DNA of 64,000 bases, taken from positions 2,232,001-2,296,000 of the forward strand of contig NZ_CP107880.1 in assembly GCF_036013745.1 (NCBI RefSeq). The letters are read 5' to 3'. Position numbers and translations under genes: made by a program. The stretch comes from Streptomyces sp. NBC_00483. Lineage in GTDB: Bacteria > Actinomycetota > Actinomycetes > Streptomycetales > Streptomycetaceae. The notes below the pieces were generated by a model that saw only the letters and a program-made list of their open reading frames with translations, was not told the DNA's origin and searched no databases. Positions within the stretch are counted from its first letter, which is position 1; every line of letters begins with the position of its first letter. Shown here one piece after another: positions 55,514 to 63,579 of this stretch.

Positions 55514-56248
55514 ATGACCACGATCCTGGTGACCGGCGGAACCGGAACGCTCGGCCGGCTCGTCACCGAGCGGCTGCGCGCGGCGGGGCACGAGGTTCGG
55601 GTGCTGAGCAGGCACAGCGAGCCGTACGCCGTGGATCTGCGCGAGGGCGGGCCCGCACTCGACCGGGCCGTGACCGGCGTGGACACGATCGTGCACTGCG
55701 CGACGACGCAGACCGGCGGCGACGAGAAGGCTGCCGCCAAGTTGATCGAGGCGGCGCGGCGGGCGGAGGTCCCACACCTCGTCTACATCTCGATCGTCGG
55801 CGTGGACGAGGTCCCGTTCCCCTATTACAAGGCGAAGCTCGCGGTGGAGCGCCTCGTCGAGGAGTCGGGGCTCGGGTGGACGGTGCTGCGGGCGACACAG
55901 TTCCACGACCTGGTGGCGACGATCGTGCGGGTCGCGGCGAAGCTGCCGGTGGTGCTGTTGCCCTCCGGTGTCAGCGATCAGCCGATCGAGGTGGCCGAAG
56001 TCGCGGACCGGCTGGCCGAGTTGGCGCAGTCGCCTCCGGCGGGGCGGGTGGCGGACATGGGCGGGCCCGAGGTTCTCGCGTTTGCGGATCTTGCGCGTAC
56101 GTATCTCAAGGCGGCGGGAAAGCGGCGACCGGTTGTGTCGGTGCGGCTGGCCGGGAAGACGTACGGGGCGTTTCGGGCGGGTGGGCATCTGGCGCCGGAG
56201 CGGGCGGTCGGGAAGGTGACGTTCGCGGAGTATGTGGCGCGGCGTTGA
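55514..56248 (+). CDS. NmrA-like NAD(P)-binding oxidoreductase (244 aa)
   Basis: Atypical short-chain dehydrogenase: nucleotide motif TGGTGTLGRLVTERL (GXXGXXG), IVHCATTQTGG, and the Tyr-Lys-like PYYKAKLAVERLVEESG in place of YXXXK. Typical for NmrA/epimerase-like proteins that act as NAD(P)H-dependent reductases or redox sensors. AGGAG ten bases upstream lies inside the sigma-factor remnant. Neighbouring genes suggest a former ECF41-controlled unit. Ends at a terminator shared with the ROK gene. Confidence 0.87.
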   Translation: MTTILVTGGTGTLGRLVTERLRAAGHEVRVLSRHSEPYAVDLREGGPALDRAVTGVDTIVHCATTQTGGDEKAAAKLIEAARRAEVPHLVYISIVGVDEVPFPYYKAKLAVERLVEESGLGWTVLRATQFHDLVATIVRVAAKLPVVLLPSGVSDQPIEVAEVADRLAELAQSPPAGRVADMGGPEVLAFADLARTYLKAAGKRRPVVSVRLAGKTYGAFRAGGHLAPERAVGKVTFAEYVARR

Positions 56249-56260
56249 GCGGTCCTACGT

Positions 56261-56279
56261 CTCGGGGCTCAGCCCCGAG
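56261..56279. terminator. Bidirectional terminator between oxidoreductase and ROK genes
   Basis: Perfect palindrome ctcggggct-c-agccccgag. The stop codon of the minus-strand ROK gene (56269-56271) sits in its centre. Confidence 0.85.
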
Positions 56280-57435
56280 TGGCGTCGCGCGGGTAGACGG
56301 CCTCCTGGGCCACCTCCCGGGCCATCAGCAGCGCGCCCCGCAGCACCGCCGCGCCGCCCAGTTCGCCCGCCCGGACCTCGGTCGGCAGCGGTGACATCCC
56401 GGCCAGCCGCACCGCGACCCGCTCGGCGAGCCCCGCGCCGCCCGCGCGGCCGATCTCGCCCGCGAGCACCACGCAGCCGGGGTCGAGGACGGCCACCACC
56501 GCGGCGGCGCCCAGCACCACCCGGTCGGCCAGCGCGTCCAGGAAGGCTTCGTCCGCGTCGCGCACCACGTCGGCCGCCTTCTCCAGGGGCTCCCCCGGGG
56601 CCACGAGCCCGTGCGCCGCGGCCAGTTCGAGGATCGCCGCCGAGCCGGCCAGCGAGTGGAAACCTCCGTCGCAGCCGGACGCGGACGGCAGCCCGGCCGT
56701 CCCCGGCACCGGCAGGAACCCGACCTCTCCGGTGCCGCCCGACGCGCCGCGCCGCAGCTTTCCGTCCAGGACGACGGCGGCGCCGATGCCGAGGCCCAGC
56801 CACAGCAGCGCGAAGGTGTCACGGTCGCGGGCGGCGCCGTCCCGCCGCTCGGCGAGGGCGGCCAGGTTCGTCTCGTTCTCCACCAGCACCCGCGCGGGCA
56901 GCCGTTCCCGCAGCGCGGAGACCAGGCGGCGGTGCCATTGCGGCAGGCCGGAGGAGTCGCGCAGTTCGCCGGTCGCGGGGTCGATGAGGCCGGGGGCGCC
57001 GACGCCGACGGTGTGCAGCCGCTCGACACCCGCCTCCTTCGCCGTGCGTTCCAGCGTCGTGACGGTGCGCTCGACGGCGGCGCCCGCCTCCTCCCCCGCC
57101 CCGACCGGCACCGACGCCTCCGCGAGTACCGTGCCCAACAGGTCGGCGACGACGAGCCGTACACCCCCGGTGCGCACATCGAGCGCGGCGAGGTGGGCGC
57201 GGCCCGCGACGATCCCGTAGAGCCGGGCGTTGGGGCCTCGCCGCTGGGCGCCCGCCTCGCCGACGACCTCGATGAGGCCCGCCGCGGTGAGCCGCTCGAC
57301 GAGGTCGGCGACGGTGGGCCGGGACAGGCCCGTGCGCTCCTTCAACTGCCCTGCGGTGAGCGGCCCTTCCTCCTGGAGGAGGCGCAGCGCGAGCCGGTCG
57401 TTGATGGCTCGGGCGGTTCTGGGCGATGCGGGCAT
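56269..57435 (-). CDS. ROK-family transcriptional regulator (388 aa)
   Basis: N-terminal winged helix (RLALRLLQEEGPLTAGQLKE, RTGLSRPTVADLVERL) fused to a ROK sugar-kinase-like domain (TVGVGAPGLIDPATGELRDS, LGLGIGAAVVLDGKLRRGAS). The usual ROK zinc motif CXCGXXGC is degenerate here (ASGCDGGFHSL), so zinc binding is doubtful and it is probably a repressor without kinase activity. Divergent from an MFS gene with a palindromic operator between them, so it most likely controls that gene and itself, with a sugar as ligand. Confidence 0.9.
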   Translation of the reverse strand: MPASPRTARAINDRLALRLLQEEGPLTAGQLKERTGLSRPTVADLVERLTAAGLIEVVGEAGAQRRGPNARLYGIVAGRAHLAALDVRTGGVRLVVADLLGTVLAEASVPVGAGEEAGAAVERTVTTLERTAKEAGVERLHTVGVGAPGLIDPATGELRDSSGLPQWHRRLVSALRERLPARVLVENETNLAALAERRDGAARDRDTFALLWLGLGIGAAVVLDGKLRRGASGGTGEVGFLPVPGTAGLPSASGCDGGFHSLAGSAAILELAAAHGLVAPGEPLEKAADVVRDADEAFLDALADRVVLGAAAVVAVLDPGCVVLAGEIGRAGGAGLAERVAVRLAGMSPLPTEVRAGELGGAAVLRGALLMAREVAQEAVYPRDATRG

Positions 57436-57465
57436 GGCGGGATCCTACGCGGATATCACTGGCAT

Positions 57466-57486
57466 TATCAGGCAGGGTTCCTGATA
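57466..57486. promoter_or_regulatory. Candidate ROK operator: TATCAGG-N7-CCTGATA
   Basis: Perfect 7-bp inverted arms (57466-57472 and 57480-57486) in the 94-bp divergent gap between the ROK regulator and MFS transporter. Bases outside the arms are also partly symmetric. Confidence 0.7.
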
Positions 57487-57529
57487 GTTTACGGCGGCAC
57501 ACAAGGGAGACTTGGGGAGGGCTCGCGGG

Positions 57530-58744
57530 ATGCAGGAAGTGACGTACGCACCAAGGGAGTTGAAGCGGGCGCGGTACGCCGTCGCCACCGTCTTCTGCAT
57601 CCATGGCTCCGTGACGGGGTCGTTCGCGACGCGGGTGCCCTGGATCCAGGAGCACGCGGGCGTGAGCGCGGGGCAGTTGGGTCTCGCGCTCGCCTTCCCC
57701 GCGATCGGCGCCTCGCTCTCGATGCCGCTGGCGGGCAGCGTCACCCACCGCTTCGGCGCCCGCGCCGGGCTGCGCGGACTGCTCGCGCTGTGGACGCTGG
57801 CCCTGATCCTGCCCTCGCTGGCGCCCAATGTGTTCACCCTGTGCGCCGCGCTGCTCGTCTACGGGGCGACCGCGGGCATGTCGGACGTGGCCATGAACGC
57901 TCTGGGCGTCGAGATCGAGACCCGGCTCGACAAATCGATCATGTCGGGGCTGCACGGACTGTGGAGCGTGGGCGCCCTGCTCGGCTCGCTCGGAGGCACC
58001 ATCGCCGCGCATCTGGGCTCGGACGCGCGGCTGCACCACGCGATCGCGGCGGTCGTGCTGACCGTGGCGGGCCTGGTCGTCTGCCGCTGGGTGCTCGATC
58101 TGCGCCCGACGGAGGAAGAGGAGGCGCCGCCGCGCTTCGCGCTGCCGCCCAAGTCGGCGCTCCTCATCGGGGCGGTCGGATTCTGCGCGGTGTTCGCGGA
58201 GGGCGCGAGCCTGGACTGGTCGGCGGTGTATCTACGGGATGTGCTCGGCACGTCGGCCGGGCTCGCGGCCGCCTGCACCACGGCGTTCACGCTCACGATG
58301 GCGGTGGCGCGGATCGCGGGCGACGCGGTGGTGGACCGGTTCGGCGCGGTGCGCACCGTGCGGATCGGCGGCGTCGTGGCGACGCTCGGTGCGCTGCTCG
58401 TGGTGGTCGCGCCGAACCCGGGCGTCGCGATGGCCGGATTCGGCCTGGTGGGCCTCGGGATCGCGGTCGTGGTGCCGCTCTGCTTCGCCGCGGCCGGGCG
58501 CAGCGGCCCGAATCCGAGCCTGGCCATCGCCGGCGTCGCCACCATCACGTACACCTCGGGCCTGATCGCGCCCTCGGCGATCGGCACGATCGCCGACGCG
58601 ACCAGCCTGGTGGTCTCGTTCGGCCTGGTGACGGTGCTGGCGTTCGGGCTCGTGGTGTTCGCGAAGGTGCTGCGCGGCGGCGACCGTACGCGGACGGGGG
58701 CGGCGGAGCCGAGCGCCTCGCGGGCGGCGGATCACGCCTCGTAG
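57530..58744 (+). CDS. MFS transporter (404 aa)
   Basis: Twelve-helix major facilitator, FucP/YbjJ-like style: ATVFCIHGSVTGSFATRVPW at the N-terminus, MPLAGSVTHRFGARAGLRGL (motif A), DVAMNALGVEIETR and GLHGLWSVGALLGSLGG in helices 4-5. Those last two motifs are characteristic of the YbjJ-type subgroup. Divergent from the ROK repressor, which suggests an inducible sugar or sugar-derivative transporter. ATG at 57530; an earlier ATG at 57512 is possible. Confidence 0.9.
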   Translation: MQEVTYAPRELKRARYAVATVFCIHGSVTGSFATRVPWIQEHAGVSAGQLGLALAFPAIGASLSMPLAGSVTHRFGARAGLRGLLALWTLALILPSLAPNVFTLCAALLVYGATAGMSDVAMNALGVEIETRLDKSIMSGLHGLWSVGALLGSLGGTIAAHLGSDARLHHAIAAVVLTVAGLVVCRWVLDLRPTEEEEAPPRFALPPKSALLIGAVGFCAVFAEGASLDWSAVYLRDVLGTSAGLAAACTTAFTLTMAVARIAGDAVVDRFGAVRTVRIGGVVATLGALLVVVAPNPGVAMAGFGLVGLGIAVVVPLCFAAAGRSGPNPSLAIAGVATITYTSGLIAPSAIGTIADATSLVVSFGLVTVLAFGLVVFAKVLRGGDRTRTGAAEPSASRAADHAS

Positions 58745-58867
58745 GCCCGGACAGGTGGGCGGTGGCTCGGTGCGAGCTCGCACTTACGTCGCATTAACAT
58801 GAAGCGATCATTTCGAGCCGCACAGGCACCACCCACCTCACGGCCCCCACAGAAGGCGGAAACTCTC

Positions 58868-60271
58868 ATGGACCTCGGCGTGCGCTGGAAACTGCACGGC
58901 GACGGGCGCACGCCGGCTCCCGGCGCGGTCGTCCGCCCCGACGAGCGGCTTTCCTGGCCGCGCACGATCGGGCTCGGCGCACAGCACGTGGTCGCGATGT
59001 TCGGCGCGTCCTTCGTGGCGCCCGTCCTGATGGGCCTCGACCCGAACCTCGCGATCATGATGTCCGGCGTCTCGACGGTCATCTTCCTGCTGGCCACGCG
59101 CGGCCGGGTCCCCAGCTACCTGGGCTGTTCGCTCTCCTTCGTGGGCGTCGCGGCCGTGATCCGGGCGCAGGGCGGCACCAGCGCGACGGTCACGGGCGCC
59201 GTCTTCGTCGTGGGTGTCGCGCTGTTCCTGGTGGGCCTCGCGGTACAGAAGTTCGGGGCGCGGATCATCCACGCGGCGATGCCGCCGGTGGTGACCGGCG
59301 CGGTCGTGATGCTGATCGGCTTCAACCTCGCCCCGGTCACGGCCACCACGTACTGGCCGACCGACCAGTGGACGGCGCTGCTCGTCATGCTGTTCACCGG
59401 TTTGGCCGTGGTGTGCCTGCGCGGTTTCTGGTCGCGCATCGCGATCTTCCTCGGCCTGGTCTTCGGCTACGGGATCTCCTGGGTCCTCGACCGGGTCTTC
59501 GGGCAGATCCACTCGCCGAACAGCGGCGGCAAGGCCGTCGACCACTGGCGCCTCGACCTGTCGGCCGTCGGCCAGGCGGACTGGTTCGGCCTGCCGACCT
59601 TCCACGCCCCGTCCTTCCAGTGGTCGGCGATCCTGGTGGCCCTGCCGGTCGTCATCGCGCTGATCGCGGAGAACGCGGGCCACGTCAAGGCCGTCGGCGA
59701 GATGACCGGCGACAACCTCGACGGCAAGCTCGGCACGGCCATCTCGGCGGACGGCGTCGGCTCGATGCTCTCCACGGCCGTCGGCGGCCCGCCCAACACC
59801 ACGTACTCCGAGAACATCGGCGTGATGGCCGCGACCCGCGTCTACTCGACGGCGGCGTACTGGGCGGCGGCCGGATTCGCGCTGCTCTTCGGCCTGTGCC
59901 CGAAGTTCGGCGCGATCGTGGCGGCGATCCCGGGCGGTGTCCTCGGCGGCATCACGGTCATCCTCTACGGCATGATCGGCCTGCTCGGCGCGCAGATCTG
60001 GATCAACGCGGGGGTCGACCTGCGCAACCCGCTGAACCTCGTGCCGACCGCCGCGGGCATCATCATCGGCATCGGCGACGTCTCCCTGAAGTTCACCGAC
60101 ACCTTCTCGCTCAGCGGCATCGCCCTCGGCACGATCGTCGTGATCACCGGGTACCACGCACTGCGGGCGATGGCCCCCGCGCACCTCAAGACGCAGAAGC
60201 CGCTGCTCGACGAGGGCACGTCTTCGTACGACGAGGAGCGGGCCGACAACAAGCCGGCCGGCGACAAGTAG
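58868..60271 (+). CDS. Nucleobase:cation symporter-2 (uracil/xanthine permease) (467 aa)
   Basis: NCS2 family transporter, 14 membrane spans expected. Seen: RTIGLGAQHVVAMFGASFVA, the substrate helix with LGCSLSFVGVAAVIRAQGG, and the signature LIAENAGHVKAVGEMTG followed by GGPPNTTYSENIGVMAATRV. E (of AENAGH) and the NTTYSEN strand form the base-binding site; the pattern fits uracil-type UraA more than xanthine-type. ATG 58868 (MDLGVRWKLH); an in-frame ATG at 58799 would add 23 non-conserved residues. Converges with ubiX, one base between them. Confidence 0.93.
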   Translation: MDLGVRWKLHGDGRTPAPGAVVRPDERLSWPRTIGLGAQHVVAMFGASFVAPVLMGLDPNLAIMMSGVSTVIFLLATRGRVPSYLGCSLSFVGVAAVIRAQGGTSATVTGAVFVVGVALFLVGLAVQKFGARIIHAAMPPVVTGAVVMLIGFNLAPVTATTYWPTDQWTALLVMLFTGLAVVCLRGFWSRIAIFLGLVFGYGISWVLDRVFGQIHSPNSGGKAVDHWRLDLSAVGQADWFGLPTFHAPSFQWSAILVALPVVIALIAENAGHVKAVGEMTGDNLDGKLGTAISADGVGSMLSTAVGGPPNTTYSENIGVMAATRVYSTAAYWAAAGFALLFGLCPKFGAIVAAIPGGVLGGITVILYGMIGLLGAQIWINAGVDLRNPLNLVPTAAGIIIGIGDVSLKFTDTFSLSGIALGTIVVITGYHALRAMAPAHLKTQKPLLDEGTSSYDEERADNKPAGDK

Positions 60272-60832
60272 TCACCCGCCCGCCCACCGGTCCACCGCCG
60301 GGCCCGGCAGGGCGAGTTGATCGAGGACCCGGGCGACCGTGTGGTCGACCAGGTCCTCGATCGTTTTCGGGCGCTGGTAGAAGGCCGGCATCGGCGGCAC
60401 GATCCGGGCGCCCATGCGGGCGAGGGCGAGCATGTTCTCCAGGTGGATCTCGTGCAGCGGGCTCTCGCGCGGTACGAGGACCAGCGGCCGCCGCTCCTTG
60501 AGGACGACGTCGGCCGCCCGGCCGAGCAGCCCGTCCGCGTAGCCGGCCCGGATCCCCGCGAGCGTCTTCATGCTGCACGGCGCGATCACCATGCCGTCGG
60601 TGCGGAACGATCCGGAGGAGACGGCCGCCGCCTGGTCGCCGGGACGGTGCACGACGTCGGCGAGCTTCTGTACGTCGCCGACGCTCCGGTCCGTCTCCAG
60701 CTCGATGGTGGTCCGTGCCCAGCGGGTCAGGATCAGATGCGTCTCGACGTCGGGCACGGCGCGCAGCGCCTCCAAGAGGCGGATGCCGTAGGCCGCGCCG
60801 GTCGCGCCCGTGATCCCGACGATCAGGCGCAC
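60272..60832 (-). CDS. ubiX: UbiX-family flavin prenyltransferase (186 aa)
   Basis: Makes prenylated FMN, the cofactor of UbiD decarboxylases. Motifs: VGITGATGAAYGIRLLEALR, SGSFRTDGMVIAPCSMKTLA, GYADGLLGRAADVVLKERRP and PPMPAFYQRPKTIEDLVDHT, all typical. GTG at 60832; the first 10 bases overlap the ubiD 3' end, indicating coupling. It serves the UbiD encoded just before it. Confidence 0.95.
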   Translation of the reverse strand: MRLIVGITGATGAAYGIRLLEALRAVPDVETHLILTRWARTTIELETDRSVGDVQKLADVVHRPGDQAAAVSSGSFRTDGMVIAPCSMKTLAGIRAGYADGLLGRAADVVLKERRPLVLVPRESPLHEIHLENMLALARMGARIVPPMPAFYQRPKTIEDLVDHTVARVLDQLALPGPAVDRWAGG

Positions 60833-62268
60833 GCCGGTCCCGGTCCCTGGTCCAGCAGTTCGCGGGCGCGCGCGACGCGGGCCGGGGCTGTGCGGATGCG
60901 TACGGCGTCGAAGTGCGGGGCGCGGGTGGCGTCGAGGCCCATGCGGGACGTGGTGCCGTCCGGGGTCGACGAGGGGTCGAGGGGGCTGCCGGGAAGGCCG
61001 TCGACCGTGAACACGTCGGCGCCCGGCTGGAGATGGGTCGCGAGCGCCCACAGCACGCCCTCGTCACGGGTGATGTCCACGTCGTCGTCGACCGCGACGA
61101 CCGTCTTCAGGTACGGGTCCCAGCCCAGCAGCGCGAGCATGATCTGCCGGGCCTGCCCTGGACGGGCCTGGCGCAGGGCGACGTACGCGTGGAAGTGCGT
61201 GCCGGAGGTCGGGTAGTGCAGCGCCGTGACCTCGGGGAAGCGGGACGTGAGCTGTTCCGCCATCTCCGACTCGCGCGGGATGCGGGCCAGGTTGAGGTGT
61301 TCGGCGCTGTTGCCGCCGACGATGTCGAGGAGGACGGCGTCGCGGCGGCGCAGCACGCTGTGCACCGTGAGGACGTTGTTTGTAGAGCGGTCGGAGGAGT
61401 AGCCGGAGAACTCGCCGAACGGGCCTTCGGGCGCGGTGCGCGCCGGGTCGATGACGCCTTCGAGGACGAGTTCGGCGCAGGCCGGGACGCGAATACCGTG
61501 CCGTGGGGTGCGCACGACGTCCAGGGGCTCCCCCAACAGGCCGCCCACCAGGGTGCGTTCGTCGACATCGGGGCCGACGCGCGCCGAGGCGGCGAGCTGG
61601 AAGAGGGGGTGGGCGCCGATGACCATCGCCACCGGCAGCGGCTCGCCGCGCTGCTCGGCGAGGCGCAGCAGCTGCCACAGGTGGCCGCGTGAGTGCAGGC
61701 TCGTGGCGAGTTCGGTGCGGCTGTGCACGAGGGCGCGGTGGTAGCTGAGGTTGCCGGAGCGGCCGGGTGTGTCGGATGGCGCCTCGGCGGTGATGACGCC
61801 GCTGGTGATGTACGGGCCGCGGTCCGAGTCGAAGTGCTTGAGGAGCGGGAGCGTGGTCAGGTCGACGTCCGGGCCCTCGGCGACCGTGTCGAGGACGGGG
61901 CCCGTGGGGACGAGGCGGGGTTCGGTGCGGCGGGCGGCGGCCCGCTGGTAGGCGTGGTGCAGACCGGCCGGGTCCGTGCCGAGCAGGCGGGCGACGCGGG
62001 TGCGCGAGGCGAAGAGGTTGGTGACGAGGGGCGTGCCGTCGAGGCCCGACACCCTTGTGCAGACGAGGAGTTCGTCGCGGCCGCGGGCGGCGAGTTCGGC
62101 GACGAGGGCGGCGACGTCCTCGCCTTCCAGCTTCTCGTCGACGGTGAGTACGTCGCCGGGGTGGGCAGTGCGGTAGGCGTCGAGGAAGGCGTGCAGATCC
62201 TGGCGGCCGGTGTCGGTGCCGTGGGCGGGGGTGCGGGTGCGGGCGGGGGTGCGGTCAGTGGCTGTCAC
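60823..62268 (-). CDS. UbiD-family prFMN-dependent decarboxylase (481 aa)
   Basis: Reversible decarboxylase of unsaturated or aromatic acids. Seen: TSGVITAEAPSDTPGRSGNL, VIGAHPLFQLAASARVG, the catalytic EGPFGEFSGYSSDRS with the conserved Glu, and a C-terminal metal/hexamer region (VDDDVDITRDEGVLWALATH). Length is typical. The start is GTG 62268, overlapping the upstream gene by 14 bases. Substrate is not predictable; the operon partner of racemase fold suggests a dicarboxylic or arylmalonate-like acid. Confidence 0.93.
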   Translation of the reverse strand: MTATDRTPARTRTPAHGTDTGRQDLHAFLDAYRTAHPGDVLTVDEKLEGEDVAALVAELAARGRDELLVCTRVSGLDGTPLVTNLFASRTRVARLLGTDPAGLHHAYQRAAARRTEPRLVPTGPVLDTVAEGPDVDLTTLPLLKHFDSDRGPYITSGVITAEAPSDTPGRSGNLSYHRALVHSRTELATSLHSRGHLWQLLRLAEQRGEPLPVAMVIGAHPLFQLAASARVGPDVDERTLVGGLLGEPLDVVRTPRHGIRVPACAELVLEGVIDPARTAPEGPFGEFSGYSSDRSTNNVLTVHSVLRRRDAVLLDIVGGNSAEHLNLARIPRESEMAEQLTSRFPEVTALHYPTSGTHFHAYVALRQARPGQARQIMLALLGWDPYLKTVVAVDDDVDITRDEGVLWALATHLQPGADVFTVDGLPGSPLDPSSTPDGTTSRMGLDATRAPHFDAVRIRTAPARVARARELLDQGPGPACA

Positions 62269-62998
62269 AGCAGACCCCCGCGTGCACGCCGCCCGTGAAC
62301 AGCTCGCCCCACGCGGGGGATTCGACTCCCGTGCCGAGCAGGTCGAGTGCCGTACGGACGGCCACCCGCGCCCCGTCGTGCACCGGCTTGCCCAACTCCC
62401 GTTCCACCATGGCCGCGACGGGGGCGACCGGGAGTTCGGTGCCGGCCACCACCAGACACTCGGCGTCGGCGGAATCGGCGTCGAGGAGGATCCGGCGGAC
62501 CTTCGACACGGGCAGCTCGGCCGCCTCGCGCGGGGTGGCCAGGTCGAGGGCGGTGAGGGAGGCGATACGGAGGCCCGCGGCGAGGCAGGTGTCGGCGAGG
62601 CGGCCCGCCTGTTGTTCGGAGCCTGCGGTGATGAGGGCGATGGAGTGGGTCGCGGCGCGGGCCAGGAGGTCGAGCTGGCCGAGGGTGACGGTGGAGGCGC
62701 GGACGCCGGCGGTGCGTTCGATGACGCGGGCCACGGTGCGGGCGTGGGCGGCGCCGTCGAGGCCGGCCGATGTGCCGTGCCACACGATGGCGTCGGCGCC
62801 GGCCTGGGCCAACTGTTCGGCGCCGCGCCGCAGTTCGTCGGTGTGGGTGGCCGTCAGGGCCGGGCCGTACTGGAACTCGGGGAGGAGGGCGCGGGCGGCG
62901 GGGTGGGCGATGTCCACCTGAACCGGGGCGCAGATCTGGGCCACCCAGCGGTCGGCGCCGAGAGAGGTGGCGGGGAGGAGGTGCCCTATACGTTGCAC
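62255..62998 (-). CDS. Asp/Glu racemase / maleate isomerase-fold protein lacking both catalytic Cys (247 aa)
   Basis: Fold of maleate isomerase, hydantoin racemase and arylmalonate decarboxylase. N-terminal GHLLPATSLGADRW, then the first active-site strand IVWHGTSAGLDG (residues 72-83), where Gly75 holds the position of the first Cys, and the second, LVVAGTELPVAP, where Gly186 holds that of the second Cys. Racemases need both cysteines, and arylmalonate decarboxylase keeps the second. GTG 62998 with AGGA upstream. First gene of a coupled operon with UbiD and UbiX. Confidence 0.82.
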   Translation of the reverse strand: MQRIGHLLPATSLGADRWVAQICAPVQVDIAHPAARALLPEFQYGPALTATHTDELRRGAEQLAQAGADAIVWHGTSAGLDGAAHARTVARVIERTAGVRASTVTLGQLDLLARAATHSIALITAGSEQQAGRLADTCLAAGLRIASLTALDLATPREAAELPVSKVRRILLDADSADAECLVVAGTELPVAPVAAMVERELGKPVHDGARVAVRTALDLLGTGVESPAWGELFTGGVHAGVCCDSH

Positions 62999-63029
62999 GG
63001 TGGCGGGTCCTGTCTGTGGCGGTGGGGTG

Positions 63030-63070
63030 TGGCGGGTGGCGGTGGCGGGTGGCGGTGGCGGGTGGCGTGG
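63030..63070. repeat. Simple GGTGGCGG-type repeat
   Basis: Repeats of ggtggcgggtggc. Just upstream of the leftward gene start, in its probable promoter region. Confidence 0.8.
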
Positions 63071-63099
63071 TCGAGGTCGTGGTGACTGTTGCGCGGGGC

Positions 63100-63163
63100 G
63101 GGGGTGTTGGCGCGGGGCGCTGCGCGGCAGCGGGGGTGTTGGCGCGGGGCGTTGCGCGGCAGC
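63100..63163. repeat. 32-bp direct repeat (two copies)
   Basis: gggggtgttggcgcggggcg starting at 63100 and at 63132; the two units differ at one or two bases. Confidence 0.85.
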
Positions 63164-63172
63164 GGGTGGCGG

Positions 63173-63390
63173 GATGACGTCTGACGTGGCCGTGGCGTGA
63201 GGCCGGGCGGGCGGGGCGACGCCTGACGTGACCGTGGCGCAGCACCGAGCGGGCGGGATGACGCCCGACGTGACCGTGGCGCGGGACCGGGCGGGCGGGA
63301 TGACGCCCGACGCGGCCGTTTCGCGGCACCGGGCGCACCCCGATGACGCCTGACGTGACCGTTTCGCGGCACCGGGCCTCCCCCAGCTGC
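63173..63390. repeat. 42-bp tandem repeat array (about five copies)
   Basis: The marker gacg of gatgacg recurs at 63176, 63218, 63260, 63302 and 63345. Units have gggatgacgcccgacgtgac and a variable gcgggaccgggcg end. Confidence 0.88.
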
Positions 63391-63396
63391 GCCGGT

Positions 63397-63426
63397 ACCC
63401 GCCCATCTCCCACCCGCCCGCCCCCT
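63397..63426 (-). repeat. G-run block (inverted copy)
   Basis: C-rich on the plus strand (acccgcccatctcccacccg, then cccgccccctccgg): the complement of the G-run block at 32316 and 63772. Confidence 0.75.
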
Positions 63427-63579
63427 CCGGGGGCTTCGGCCCCCGTGGGTGGCTCGGGTCGGCGTCCACCGCACTTGCTGCGCCGCACCGGGGCTTGTCC
63501 ACCGCCCGTGGGGCAGCACCGAGGTTGCGCACCGGCGCCGGGGCCGGGCCCTTCATCCTCGTTGCGCCGCACCGGGGTG

